Assembly: GCA_022574595.1 (NCBI GenBank)
Contig: JACZRS010000002.1
Location: 310,001 to 374,000 of the forward strand
Direction: 5' to 3'
DNA: 64,000 nucleotides
DNA from: Planctomycetota bacterium
Lineage (GTDB): Bacteria > Planctomycetota > Phycisphaerae > Phycisphaerales > SM1A02
The position numbers were made by a program, and so were the translations under genes. Under the pieces are notes generated by a model that ran no database searches, was not told the origin of the DNA, and saw only the letters and a program-made list of their open reading frames with translations. Each line of letters starts with the position of its first letter. Positions within the stretch are counted from its first letter, which is position 1. This document shows positions 33,002 to 41,315 of this stretch, piece by piece.

Positions 33002-33793
33002 CTAAAACGGCAAACTCAAGCCCACGAAGCCATAGATGCTGTCCATCCCGGGATTTCTGTCAAATGTTCTGCCGTTTGATAAGTGATGCCAACGTAAGCC
33101 TGTAAGTAAGCGTACATCATCACCCAAATCCACACTTATTCCCGCACCTGCTTGTGCTATGAAATTAAATCCTGCTCCGTTTGCAGGAACCTCATCAGTG
33201 GTTATTACAATTCCACCCGCCATTTCAACAAAAGCTGACCAAGATTCATTAGTCATGTAATGCCAGCGCAATAGGAGATTGAAGTTGAAGCCGCCAGCCT
33301 CTGGCGCCTGATCCTGCTCAAAGTACATGCCGTCAAATTCAACGTTCAAGCTGAAGTCATCGATGGGAAAATAACTGAATCCAAATCCACCAAGAGCAAA
33401 CTTATTTTTAGAGTCATCGAACTCTATACCATACCCAAATTGCATGGTCCAGCGCCAAGTATCTTCACTTGCAAATCTAGATGGTGTTCCTTCCAACATT
33501 CCCGCAGATGGTAAAAGTAACTCAAAATCCAAAGACTGCTCCTGTACGTTGGTTTGCTCGATATTGTCAATAACGCTTACTACAGGTATATGCACAAACT
33601 CCAAGCTGGTTGATGAAGATCTATCCTGGGATGCTTCATAATCCTGGGCAAAGCCTGATAAAGTGAGGCATAAGACACTGCATATTGCGATAAAGTATCG
33701 AATTACTTTCGTGCTCCCAGAAAGACAGATACTTATCGGGGAAATAGCGCGGCGGTCATTTCTTGCAGGGAAATTGAAGTCGTTTGGCTGCAT
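33002..33793 (-). CDS. Acyloxyacyl hydrolase (PagL-like) outer membrane protein
   Basis: 263 residues. A signal-like hydrophobic segment lies at about residues 30-48 (VIRYFIAICSVLCLTLSGFA), so the true start may be internal. The C-terminal beta-barrel with alternating aromatic residues ends in GFVGLSLPF, and contains the PagL-type catalytic motif LRWHHLSNGRTF (His-x-Ser-Asn). PagL removes an acyl chain from lipid A, so its presence implies an LPS-bearing outer membrane. Its stop touches the stop of the convergent dockerin gene. Confidence 0.78.
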   Translation of the reverse strand: MQPNDFNFPARNDRRAISPISICLSGSTKVIRYFIAICSVLCLTLSGFAQDYEASQDRSSSTSLEFVHIPVVSVIDNIEQTNVQEQSLDFELLLPSAGMLEGTPSRFASEDTWRWTMQFGYGIEFDDSKNKFALGGFGFSYFPIDDFSLNVEFDGMYFEQDQAPEAGGFNFNLLLRWHYMTNESWSAFVEMAGGIVITTDEVPANGAGFNFIAQAGAGISVDLGDDVRLLTGLRWHHLSNGRTFDRNPGMDSIYGFVGLSLPF

Positions 33794-34104
33794 CAGTAGA
33801 GTATGCCTTAAGTAGACGGATGATTGGCTTATTAGCCTAATCTGAGCAAATCATCGGCAAATAAATGCAGAATGATGAGCAACAGAGTTCGAAGAACACC
33901 TATGTGACAATGAATGTGAACGTCCCACAACTCGATTCAAATAATAAACGCCAACTTCCTTAAGCGTCAACAACATAATCGATACTAGAACTGAATTAAG
34001 CTTGCATTGCAAAGAGACTCAATACTACTGACATATGGGTGGAGTCAAAGTTATATTTACCGGATAATCGCAACACATACTAATTGAAATTAATTGGCTT
34101 TGAG

Positions 34105-34253
34105 TTCGTAGCAGGTAAGAGCATTGCGCTAGCCACTCTTCGACGCAGGTTTTCATTCCACAAAGTGGTTGATGAAAGAAACCCGCCGTCCGGATGCTCC
34201 GACACTTCCGGACGGCGGCACGCCGCGGCCTAGGCCGTTTTATCGGCTACGAA
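34105..34253. ncRNA. Candidate structured RNA
   Basis: GC-rich island inside an otherwise AT-rich 1.2-kb gap (33794-35009). An 8-bp closing helix TTCGTAGC (34105-34112) / GCTACGAA (34246-34253) encloses a TTTCAT..CCAC/GTGG..ATGAAA hairpin (34152-34177), a perfect 12-bp hairpin (34183-34194 with 34207-34218) and a 12-bp palindrome CGGCCTAGGCCG (34226-34237). I do not recognise the RNA class; strand unknown. Confidence 0.4.
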
Positions 34254-34877
34254 GGACAGTAGTCATGCTCCCTGCCTCGTGTCAATGATAGATTTTGACC
34301 TTAAGGCAAATTTCGTAAATGCCTACTGCACAGTCACTTACAATCAGGCAAGAATTGCCCTTACTTCTAATGGTAATCTTTAGCGACTAAAGGAGCCGTG
34401 CAATGGAAAACGATGTGAAATTCGGCCGTATATGAGAAGTGCAGATGCAATACTCGGCTCAAATTAGAGTCCACAAGCTATTTTTCAAATATTGTGGATA
34501 ATTTGACAGTTAGATCTTCTGCTCTGAAATTATCCAACTGCAAAACTAGCTTAAACCATTGTAGAAAATGGCTTTAACGCAACCACCAATAGGGTTTTCC
34601 CTTGCAAAACTAAGAAAATGTATATAAATCGTTGAATCTTGGCTCACTTTCACTGGAAAGCGTGGTAAATTACCTGAGCAAATAGCAGGCAAGGCTAAGG
34701 CTTTAAGAGACTTACAATCATCTGCTACTCATGATACTTTTTGCTGCCAAGATCCAAGATCCAAAGTATCACGATATAAATGCCCTTGCTCTGGGATTGA
34801 GAGGATTCTATTTTTGCATCTAGCCTGCTGATGTAGTGCAAGATGCTGACGCTTTCCGAAGGCGAGAAGGAACATAG

Positions 34878-34914
34878 GCGGTGCTGTACCTGCGAGGGTG
34901 GCACCGCCCTTTTC
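34878..34914 (+). terminator. Hairpin with short T-run
   Basis: GGCGGTGC (34878-34885) pairs with GCACCGCC (34902-34909), loop of 16 nt, followed by CTTTTC. It could end a transcript crossing the gap, including the candidate RNA. The remaining gap sequence (33794-34100, 34254-34877) shows no gene I can support. Confidence 0.5.
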
Positions 34915-35009
34915 TATTACCTCAAGAGCTATATTTTGCAAGTTTGGCCAGCTAAATCCCAACAAGATTGTGCGATTGATCCCCTTTAATGGCACATTAG
35001 AATAACTGC

Positions 35010-35675
35010 ATGGCTATTTCTCACATTTGCATAAATTGTGCCAAGGACTTGGCGAGACAACCAGCTATTTTTGATCCACATTATTCTCTGCCATTGGTCA
35101 TCTGCCCAGACTGCAATAAAGCATCTGTAAGAAGGCCGAACTATTACTCAATAAAATACAAGAGTCTGCTGCGCATCATCACGGTATTTTCCACTTTGCT
35201 ATTTCAAACTCTTTGCATCATTGCTCTTGCTGGAGCTACTGTTGCGTGCGTCTTTCTGATAGGTAATGTTGTCTTCTTAATGACTGATGCAGAACTATCA
35301 CGATTATCTGTTACTAATGTCATAATTGCTGTTTCCCTGACCTCAATAGCAACGGGTGCATGGTTGACGGCTGGCTTCAGTCATATCCCTAAGCTTAAAG
35401 TATGGATTGGTTGGTCAGTTTTCCTTGTAATGGTTACTGCGATTGCATCTATTATTTATTTTCTTTCGAAGTCAAATATCGATGCGAATTTTGGCTCGGC
35501 TACTATCTTGTTGGTTCTAGCAAACACTTTAGCATTGATTCCTATTCTTGTGATGATGATATTGGCAATGGTGGGAATCCCTTTAGGTAACTTTTTCCTC
35601 TATCTATATCAAATACTTGCGCGCGAGCTCTGGCAGTGGCGCAAGCGAAGACTATCTCTGGGGCGCACCCGGTAA
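35010..35675 (+). CDS. Membrane protein with N-terminal zinc ribbon
   Basis: 221 residues, unknown function. Zinc-ribbon cysteines at the N-terminus (CINC...CPDC, residues about 7-34), then four membrane helices (about 55-87, 98-117, 126-148, 158-185) and a basic C-terminal tail. Overlaps the next gene by one nucleotide (TAATG), so translation is coupled and the two likely act together. Confidence 0.7.
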   Translation: MAISHICINCAKDLARQPAIFDPHYSLPLVICPDCNKASVRRPNYYSIKYKSLLRIITVFSTLLFQTLCIIALAGATVACVFLIGNVVFLMTDAELSRLSVTNVIIAVSLTSIATGAWLTAGFSHIPKLKVWIGWSVFLVMVTAIASIIYFLSKSNIDANFGSATILLVLANTLALIPILVMMILAMVGIPLGNFFLYLYQILARELWQWRKRRLSLGRTR

Positions 35676-36673
35676 TGAAAGCTGATCAAGAAAAAATAGA
35701 TTTACAAGCTGAAATTGCCTCACCGCAACCTATCAGCATAATCGTTGGCGATCGATTGTGCGTGCACTGCGGTTACAACCTGACCGGGCAAAGTATCTTT
35801 CGTGAATCACATTATGATCTGCTAATTGCGCGATGCCCGGAGTGTGGATCAGTTACTTCATTACAAGATTATCCATCATTAGGTAGGTGGGCCAACCGAT
35901 GGGCGGGAGTTGCTGCGGGCCTTTGGGTATTCTTGCTACTTGCAATGTGGGCAGGTTCAAGCGGTGCGATCTTCGGCATATCAATGGCAACAGCAATGGA
36001 AGCATCGAGCGGCCCATTTAGAAGTTATATAGATGATCAATTTCAAGAGTGGAAAATTGAACAGGAAGCACTTGCAGCTAATAACCCGTCTACTGCGAAC
36101 TCTGCTACAAACAATACAGCAATCCAAGGGATTACTCTGCCAACTGGTACGCCTGCACAAGCTCAAGTGTTTTTTAGAGGTGGGGGCCTGTACACAAATT
36201 TTTCAAAATGGTGGGATTTGCAGGATAATGCAGCGCTAATTAAGCAATTTGGGGGATGGCGCCAGGCTGTGGATAATGATGCATTCTATTTTTGGATTCT
36301 TCTTACATTGTTAGCATTTGCCATGGGGTGTTTTTGGGGTATTGCGCTACTTAAACAAAGAAGGCGTGGCCTATTGATTTGGGCGTCTCTAATCATTGCT
36401 ACCTCATGCGTATTTGCAATCTTTGCTTTTGTGGATTGGTTTACTACTGATGCCTATTACCCAAGGAGCGCATCGGAGCACGTAATAGCTCCGCCCATTC
36501 TTGTACTATCAATTGCCTTCGCGGTTATCCCATTATTCACAGGTGTATTGCTAGGCCGACCCATCGCCAGACGATTAACTAGAATTCTGCTCCCCCCAAG
36601 ATTACTGAATTCATTATCCACTCTATGGATCACCGACGGCTTGGAGCCGCCGCATTTGCAAAGTAGTAGATAA
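35675..36673 (+). CDS. Membrane protein with CGYNL zinc ribbon
   Basis: About 332 residues from ATG 35675, which overlaps the preceding TAA. Zinc ribbon CVHCGYNLTG...CPECG at about residues 29-63, then membrane helices near 80-100 and 205-320, with an extracytoplasmic linker rich in Asn/Thr/Ala (NNPSTANSATNNTA). Same ribbon type as the proteins at 11579-12244 and 36683-37651. Function unknown; convergent with the next gene. Confidence 0.7.
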   Translation: MKADQEKIDLQAEIASPQPISIIVGDRLCVHCGYNLTGQSIFRESHYDLLIARCPECGSVTSLQDYPSLGRWANRWAGVAAGLWVFLLLAMWAGSSGAIFGISMATAMEASSGPFRSYIDDQFQEWKIEQEALAANNPSTANSATNNTAIQGITLPTGTPAQAQVFFRGGGLYTNFSKWWDLQDNAALIKQFGGWRQAVDNDAFYFWILLTLLAFAMGCFWGIALLKQRRRGLLIWASLIIATSCVFAIFAFVDWFTTDAYYPRSASEHVIAPPILVLSIAFAVIPLFTGVLLGRPIARRLTRILLPPRLLNSLSTLWITDGLEPPHLQSSR

Positions 36674-36682
36674 AATTAAGCA

Positions 36683-37651
36683 TCACCCACCAGGCCACGT
36701 TTCATAAATAACAGCTAGTATGTAAATGGGCAAATAAGTTAATACGCCAAGTATCAATGCAACAGCACCAGCTATGGAAATACGCTGCTTTGAGTATCGA
36801 TCCGGGTACGAAGCAAACGCGATTATAAAGAGAAAAACTAATCCTACTAGCAAAGAGGTGAGAACTTTATACTCCATGACAGGATATTCCCAGGACATGT
36901 AAAACCTAAGCTGATGCCAATTTACTAATCCAACTGTCCACGCAAGAAAGAACGCAATTGATGGCAATGACATTGGTACCATCCACCACTGCATGAATAA
37001 CTTGGGGCGTTCAAACAGTTTTACAGACACTTTTTGCGAACATTCAGGGCATACTGCGCCAGTTGCGGTAATAGATTTGCATAAATTGTAATTACATTGT
37101 GGGCAGCATTTGCGGTCTAATCTGATGCGCTGACGAAGTTTTTGCAAAGCGACAATGAATAATCCGCTTATAAACGCATAACACAAAGTATTGAGTATCA
37201 TCCCCAACCAAAGCACGCGCAATGGTAACTGCCGCCCACCCCAATAAATCGGACCCAATTTATGCGGAAGAATTAGTGTAGCTACTTCATGTAGCTTTGA
37301 TACATAGTTAGGATCAAACGAGTAATGCCGTTCTCTCTCTAAGCATCGCAAAGGCCAACCTGTTCGAACCAGAATACAACCCTTCAAAAAATATATAGGG
37401 CTGTCCCCTGATGACCCATAGGAAATATCAATTTCTGTTATGCCGCTCCCTTCAAATCGTTCCCCCCGCAAACCCTTACCTCTTATTGGAGCATTAACAT
37501 ATTTTGTCCACAAAATTTGTGCTTCATTTGAGCTTAAAGCATTTCTTGAATCAGTAGGCCTTGAAAACATCGCACATCGCCAGGACACCATGACACTAAT
37601 CACCAAGCCCGCGAATAAAATAATAACGATGGTTGGCCAACGAAACGGCAT
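36683..37651 (-). CDS. Membrane protein with GWPLR motif and zinc ribbon
   Basis: 322 residues. N-terminal membrane segment (8-28), extracytoplasmic region with VRTGWPLRCLERER, LPLRVLWLGMILNT, a second membrane segment (about 155-173), zinc ribbon CPQCNYNL...CPEC, and then three or four extra membrane helices (about 220-320). The first 215 residues match the layout of the protein at 11579-12244, so this is a longer paralogue. Function unknown. Confidence 0.72.
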   Translation of the reverse strand: MPFRWPTIVIILFAGLVISVMVSWRCAMFSRPTDSRNALSSNEAQILWTKYVNAPIRGKGLRGERFEGSGITEIDISYGSSGDSPIYFLKGCILVRTGWPLRCLERERHYSFDPNYVSKLHEVATLILPHKLGPIYWGGRQLPLRVLWLGMILNTLCYAFISGLFIVALQKLRQRIRLDRKCCPQCNYNLCKSITATGAVCPECSQKVSVKLFERPKLFMQWWMVPMSLPSIAFFLAWTVGLVNWHQLRFYMSWEYPVMEYKVLTSLLVGLVFLFIIAFASYPDRYSKQRISIAGAVALILGVLTYLPIYILAVIYETWPGG

Positions 37652-37703
37652 GCTGGCATTGTATCGCGATTTGCATATTCCAGCTAAAATTCTAATGCCT
37701 ATT

Positions 37704-37733
37704 ACAATAAAACCCCACGGATTGCTATCCGTG
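37704..37733 (-). terminator. Terminator of the decayed dockerin gene
   Basis: On the minus strand, CACGGAT-agca-ATCCGTG followed by GGGGTTTTATT. It stands about 35 bp after the stop of the dockerin remnant. The same stem sequence forms the terminator at 59905-59932. Confidence 0.6.
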
Positions 37734-37769
37734 AGCGTCTATTGGTGTTCAATGCCTTAGTGTGTTCTT

Positions 37770-37946
37770 TTACCCCCAATTGAGCAGCAAGAAAAGTAGA
37801 TCGCTTGTATTAACTGTGCAATTACCGTCAATATCCGCTATGCAGTTTCCGCAGTCATCACTGCCTCTGGGGAACCTTGATAAATCAACAAAGCCACAAC
37901 GCTTTTGTAAGCAAAGCAAGCATACCACCAGCCAGGTCCGGATCAA
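37770..37946 (-). pseudogene. Remnant of a dockerin-type secreted protein gene
   Basis: Minus-strand frame ending in DDCGNCIADIDGNCTVNTSD then LLFLLLNWG and TAA, the exact layout of the second dockerin-like repeat at 32219-33001. Upstream of about codon 30 the frame has no signal peptide, no plausible domain and soon meets a stop, so only the 3' end of a gene remains. The rest of the 391-bp gap 37652-38042 has no supported gene. Confidence 0.65.
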
Positions 37947-38042
37947 TGAAAAAACACTTTCACTAACTACCTATCTTGCCAACAAAGCGGATATTGCGGC
38001 CGATATTCGCCACAATGACTTCTAAGAGCTGCTAGCTATTAA

Positions 38043-38738
38043 TTATTTGTCTATCACAGGTGCAAACTGATCGCTTATTAGGGCATCACTAATTGCTGCT
38101 AATAACCTGCGTTCAAAAGCCTGATCTCGCTGTACCGGCGTCCAATACTGACCAGGTGCTGGCTCTTCGTTTTTATTAGTAGGTATTATCTTCATTCGCC
38201 TTGATCTTGATCGCGTCCAGGTACTTCGCCTACGACCAGGCGCATGGGCGCGCTCAACGTATACCCAAACCCTTAGTTCAATACTTCCAGTTGCGCGAGT
38301 TAAATCTAATTCCATATGATCAGAGTCAAATAAATCAGGCTCATCTGCAAAACCTTGACTGTTGTTGGTTGGCTTAAAACCAACGGGCACAAACTCAAAC
38401 CGGGCGCGGCGACGCTGATGCGATATTGTATTTTCGAGCGCTTGATCCCAATTTGAAATGCCGCCTTGCCAGGGATCAACAAATGAACCGGACATCGTCG
38501 GATCTGTTTCAATAATCCCTGAGCGCCTATCTTTAACTGTAGGCGTAAAACCAGCTTTTCGTGCAGCTTCTACAGCGGTATCAAATGTGTGGTGATAGGT
38601 CGCAGCATTGATGGTTAAAAACTCCGGCCCTTCGCTTGATGCGCATCCACTTCCAATAAGGCATACAAACAAAAACGCAATAATACTTACTATGCGGGCA
38701 GTGGTAGATATTGAATTTTTTCCAGGTAGACTCATCAC
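38043..38738 (-). CDS. Predicted lipoprotein
   Basis: 231 residues. Hydrophobic segment then lipobox IGSGC (about residues 29-33). The mature part (TFDTAVEAARKAGFTPTVKDRRSGIIETDP) resembles a small alpha/beta domain that repeats in Planctomycetes lipoproteins; a basic stretch RRRSTWTRSRSRR precedes the C-terminus. No function known. Last gene of the operon with the sigma factor at 39181-39789. Confidence 0.7.
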   Translation of the reverse strand: MMSLPGKNSISTTARIVSIIAFLFVCLIGSGCASSEGPEFLTINAATYHHTFDTAVEAARKAGFTPTVKDRRSGIIETDPTMSGSFVDPWQGGISNWDQALENTISHQRRRARFEFVPVGFKPTNNSQGFADEPDLFDSDHMELDLTRATGSIELRVWVYVERAHAPGRRRSTWTRSRSRRMKIIPTNKNEEPAPGQYWTPVQRDQAFERRLLAAISDALISDQFAPVIDK

Positions 38739-38765
38739 ATCAATATTGTACCAATAGGTTCACAT

Positions 38766-39188
38766 TTATGATGGATCCTCATCTGGTGTATCGCGAGAAA
38801 TACCCAATTCCTCATCAGTAACAGCATTAGTGAGCCAAATTCGCCCCTGGCTACGCACGATACCGGCCGGTCTGTTTATTTGAGCAAGTAAAGCGATCAG
38901 CTCATCATCGTTGATGTTCTTGACTAGCGTCATCTTAGCTGTCGGTGGTGCTTCGATTTTTAAGGGATGCTCAATGACAATTCTATTAGGCTGAGGGTTT
39001 AAAAGCTTAAGCGAAACAACCCAAACAGTAATTGCACAAATAATAACCAGAGTAAGAGTATGAATGACGCGACGGCGCACTTTGCGTGCGTTATGAATGT
39101 GGTTCATCTGCCCAACAAGCTGCGAAAGCATCTCTTCTTTGCGCTCCTCGCCTTGTGGCGATAGCTGCTTATTATTTTGATCAATCAT
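38766..39188 (-). CDS. Single-pass membrane protein next to a sigma factor
   Basis: 140 residues. Basic cytoplasmic N-terminus (NHIHNARKVRRRVIHTLTL), one membrane segment (about 42-62), and an extracytoplasmic domain (IEHPLKIEAPPTAKMTLVKNINDDELIALLAQINRPAGIVRSQGRIWLTN). Overlaps the sigma factor gene by 8 nt. The topology fits an anti-sigma factor, but I see no zinc-binding HxxxCxxC motif; the assignment is inference from position. Confidence 0.65.
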   Translation of the reverse strand: MIDQNNKQLSPQGEERKEEMLSQLVGQMNHIHNARKVRRRVIHTLTLVIICAITVWVVSLKLLNPQPNRIVIEHPLKIEAPPTAKMTLVKNINDDELIALLAQINRPAGIVRSQGRIWLTNAVTDEELGISRDTPDEDPS

Positions 39189-39789
39189 GAGATTGCTCCT
39201 TGGCGCGGCGACGCAATTTGCGCACTAAACGCTGAAGCTTCCCATCTACTGCGCCCGGCTTTAAGCCTAGCGATTGACCTATGCGTTTTAAGGTCCAACC
39301 GAATCTATGTCTCATCAATAAGAGTTCTGCATCACTGCGATCCATAGATCGAAGTTCGCGTTCTAACCATTGCAAACGTTCGCGTATTATTTCCTGATCT
39401 TTTGAGCTTTGAGCAGGTTCAAATTTTCTTTCACGTGCGATGCGTCTTGCTTGTTCTCGGAACCGATCGTAGGTACAAGTTTTAACGACAATATGAAGCC
39501 AACGTCTTAAATCATCCGCACTATTCATTGGCTTAATTGACTTGATGACTTTCAGCATTGCATCTTGAACAATATCAAGGCAAAAAGATTCATCGCGCTG
39601 CGAAACCTGTTGAGCTTGTTGGTACATCACGTTAAACCAATCACGATAAAAGACCGCAAACGCATCAGTATCACCTGCTGCGACTGCGGCTGTGAGGGCT
39701 TTGACATCCGGCAGCACATGAGTGCTACTGTGGGGCGGGGAGTATGCCAAGAGCCAGTCAATTGTCTTTACTGCCTGATTTGTCATCAT
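39181..39789 (-). CDS. ECF-type sigma-70 family RNA polymerase sigma factor
   Basis: 202 residues. Region 2 (DAFAVFYRDWFNVMYQQAQQVSQRDESFCLDIVQDAMLKVIKSI) and region 4 (LLLMRHRFGWTLKRIGQSLGLKPGAVDGKLQRLVRKLRRR) are visible. It overlaps the STN-domain gene upstream by 32 nt and the membrane protein gene downstream by 8 nt, so all are one operon. Its target promoters cannot be read from the window. Confidence 0.85.
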   Translation of the reverse strand: MMTNQAVKTIDWLLAYSPPHSSTHVLPDVKALTAAVAAGDTDAFAVFYRDWFNVMYQQAQQVSQRDESFCLDIVQDAMLKVIKSIKPMNSADDLRRWLHIVVKTCTYDRFREQARRIARERKFEPAQSSKDQEIIRERLQWLERELRSMDRSDAELLLMRHRFGWTLKRIGQSLGLKPGAVDGKLQRLVRKLRRRAKEQSHD

Positions 39790-40693
39790 CAGCTGCTTGC
39801 CTTAGTTTGCGGTCTAGTAAAGCCTGCACATCTCGAAGCTTGCTTGTGGCATCGCGGAGCATACCCTCGCGTTCATTCAGCATACGCGTAGTTGCCACAA
39901 AACGCCCCATTTGTGTTTCTAATTCAAGGCGAAGAGCTTTATTTTCATCTTCGAGCTGAGCTTGTTTGACAGCGGACGCATTGGCTTTATCGGATGTTAT
40001 ATTCAGTTCATTCTTCAAGTGTTCCAAGTCGCTTTCCAGCTTCAATTGCGACTTGTAAGACTTCATCTGCTGTGATTGCCCAAGCTCGTCGAGCACATTT
40101 TCGATTGCGGAAAGCTGCGATGTGCTTCCCGATGCTATAAGTAGGCCGGTCGCTTCGTGAAAACGAATATCCACTTTGGATGTAGATTTAGTAACAGCAA
40201 TCGCCATTTCAACCGCATCTAACACTACCTTGGAATTAAAAACACCATCTTGAATCAAGTGTGCTATTGACCAAACTCTAGAATGAGTTTGAGTTTTAAC
40301 TTCTGTTGGACTTCTATAAGCATTGATCTTAAACGTCTCTTGCTCGTTAACCTCATATCGCTTCAGGTGATTAACATTAAAACTAACTAATTGATCGTTC
40401 TTATCTGTTCTTGTTCCTTTTACAAGATCAATCGCAGCAGAAACGGAAACTTTCGTCAGCTTCACCGGGGGCATAGAAAGGTCCGCAGCTTCAGTCGAAA
40501 TCAGCACATTCACCGAACCCGCAGCTTTTGCTAGAGCGTCAATATATTCAGTAATGGTTCCCCCCGGAAAGTCCACTGAAATCAGCCCTACGTCCGGGAC
40601 ATCATTCTGTGCCTGAGTAGAGCCAGCACTTAAGAAAGTAAGAACTAAAGCGACAAGCACAACGACCAGATTCTTTCTATTTAGTAATGTCAT
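39758..40693 (-). CDS. Exported STN-domain protein with coiled coil
   Basis: About 311 residues from ATG 40693, 7 nt after AGGAGT; ATG 40696 also possible. Signal peptide (about 1-28, ending AGSTQA-QN), an N-terminal STN/secretin-like domain (VDFPGGTITEYIDALAKAAGSVNVLIS, KLTKVSVSAAIDLVKG), a middle domain with FHEATGLLIASGSTSQLSAIENVLDEL like secretin N1 modules, and a C-terminal coiled coil (about 230-300). No secretin pore domain. Overlaps the sigma factor start; possibly the stress-sensing end of this operon. Confidence 0.72.
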   Translation of the reverse strand: MTLLNRKNLVVVLVALVLTFLSAGSTQAQNDVPDVGLISVDFPGGTITEYIDALAKAAGSVNVLISTEAADLSMPPVKLTKVSVSAAIDLVKGTRTDKNDQLVSFNVNHLKRYEVNEQETFKINAYRSPTEVKTQTHSRVWSIAHLIQDGVFNSKVVLDAVEMAIAVTKSTSKVDIRFHEATGLLIASGSTSQLSAIENVLDELGQSQQMKSYKSQLKLESDLEHLKNELNITSDKANASAVKQAQLEDENKALRLELETQMGRFVATTRMLNEREGMLRDATSKLRDVQALLDRKLRQAADDDKSGSKDN

Positions 40694-40842
40694 CATCAAG
40701 ACTCCTAATTTGCAGTAATATTGTCCATCCACACTTACAACGCTGCGGGGATGAAAATCTCGCGCTTTTTGTTAGAAATTACTGAATTGTGCTGCTGGCA
40801 GGCCCTTTGAGACTTGTTTTACAGATACTGCCCGCTTGCTCA

Positions 40843-41229
40843 ATGACCAATCCGTATCCAGCCGATATCGCTGTCATGCCTGCTGATATCAAAGCCATAC
40901 TCCAGCTAGAGGTTCCTATCATTGTCCAGATCGCTGAGCGCGACATGACGGTTCAGGAGGTGACTTCTCTGGTACCGGGCGCCATCATCGAGCTTCCCAA
41001 GCTTTCCGATGAAGAATTGGATCTGATGGTCAATAACGTTGGAATTGGGGCAGGAACAGCGGTAAAAGTCGGCGAAAATTACGGTCTTAAGGTGACCTTT
41101 ATTGGGGATCTAAAAGAACGTATAGCTGCATTAGGTGGTGCCAACGACCAAGATCAAACTGAATCTGAATCCAAATCTGAACCAGATGCAGACGCAATAG
41201 CGGAAGCTGCAGAGAAAGCTACCAAATAA
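40843..41229 (+). CDS. FliN/SpoA-domain protein
   Basis: About 128 residues from ATG 40843. A single SpoA (surface presentation of antigens) domain as in FliN: ILQLEVPIIVQIAERDMTVQEVTSLVPGAIIELPK, then VKVGENYGLKVTFIGDLKERI. The C-terminal 30 residues are acidic (ESESKSEPDADAIAEAAEK). FliN forms the flagellar C-ring; no other motility gene is in the window, so it is either an orphan C-ring gene or part of a different SpoA system. Confidence 0.8.
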   Translation: MTNPYPADIAVMPADIKAILQLEVPIIVQIAERDMTVQEVTSLVPGAIIELPKLSDEELDLMVNNVGIGAGTAVKVGENYGLKVTFIGDLKERIAALGGANDQDQTESESKSEPDADAIAEAAEKATK

Positions 41230-41315
41230 TCAACTTATGCTCTGATTCGTGCAGAACTTTTAAGAGATAGTCTCCCAACGTCCATCTAAGCGCTATCAAG
41301 GAGTAAGAGCGCAAA

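Noticed and set aside
34403-34435. Ten-codon frame after a good AGGAG
   Set aside because: Too short to support as a gene, no homologue known to me, and no neighbouring gene that it could lead.
34895-34909. T-box-like sequence GAGGGTGGCACCGCC
   Set aside because: It resembles the T-box antiterminator core, but there is no specifier loop or stem I upstream, the pairing partner lies 5' rather than 3', and the next gene is a zinc-ribbon membrane protein, not an amino-acid or tRNA gene.
34729-34995. Minus-strand 88-codon open frame in the gene-free gap
   Set aside because: No ribosome site, no recognisable domain, and it runs through the hairpin at 34878-34914.
37762-38025. Plus-strand 87-codon frame
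   Set aside because: It is antisense to the dockerin remnant whose repeats explain the sequence on the other strand.
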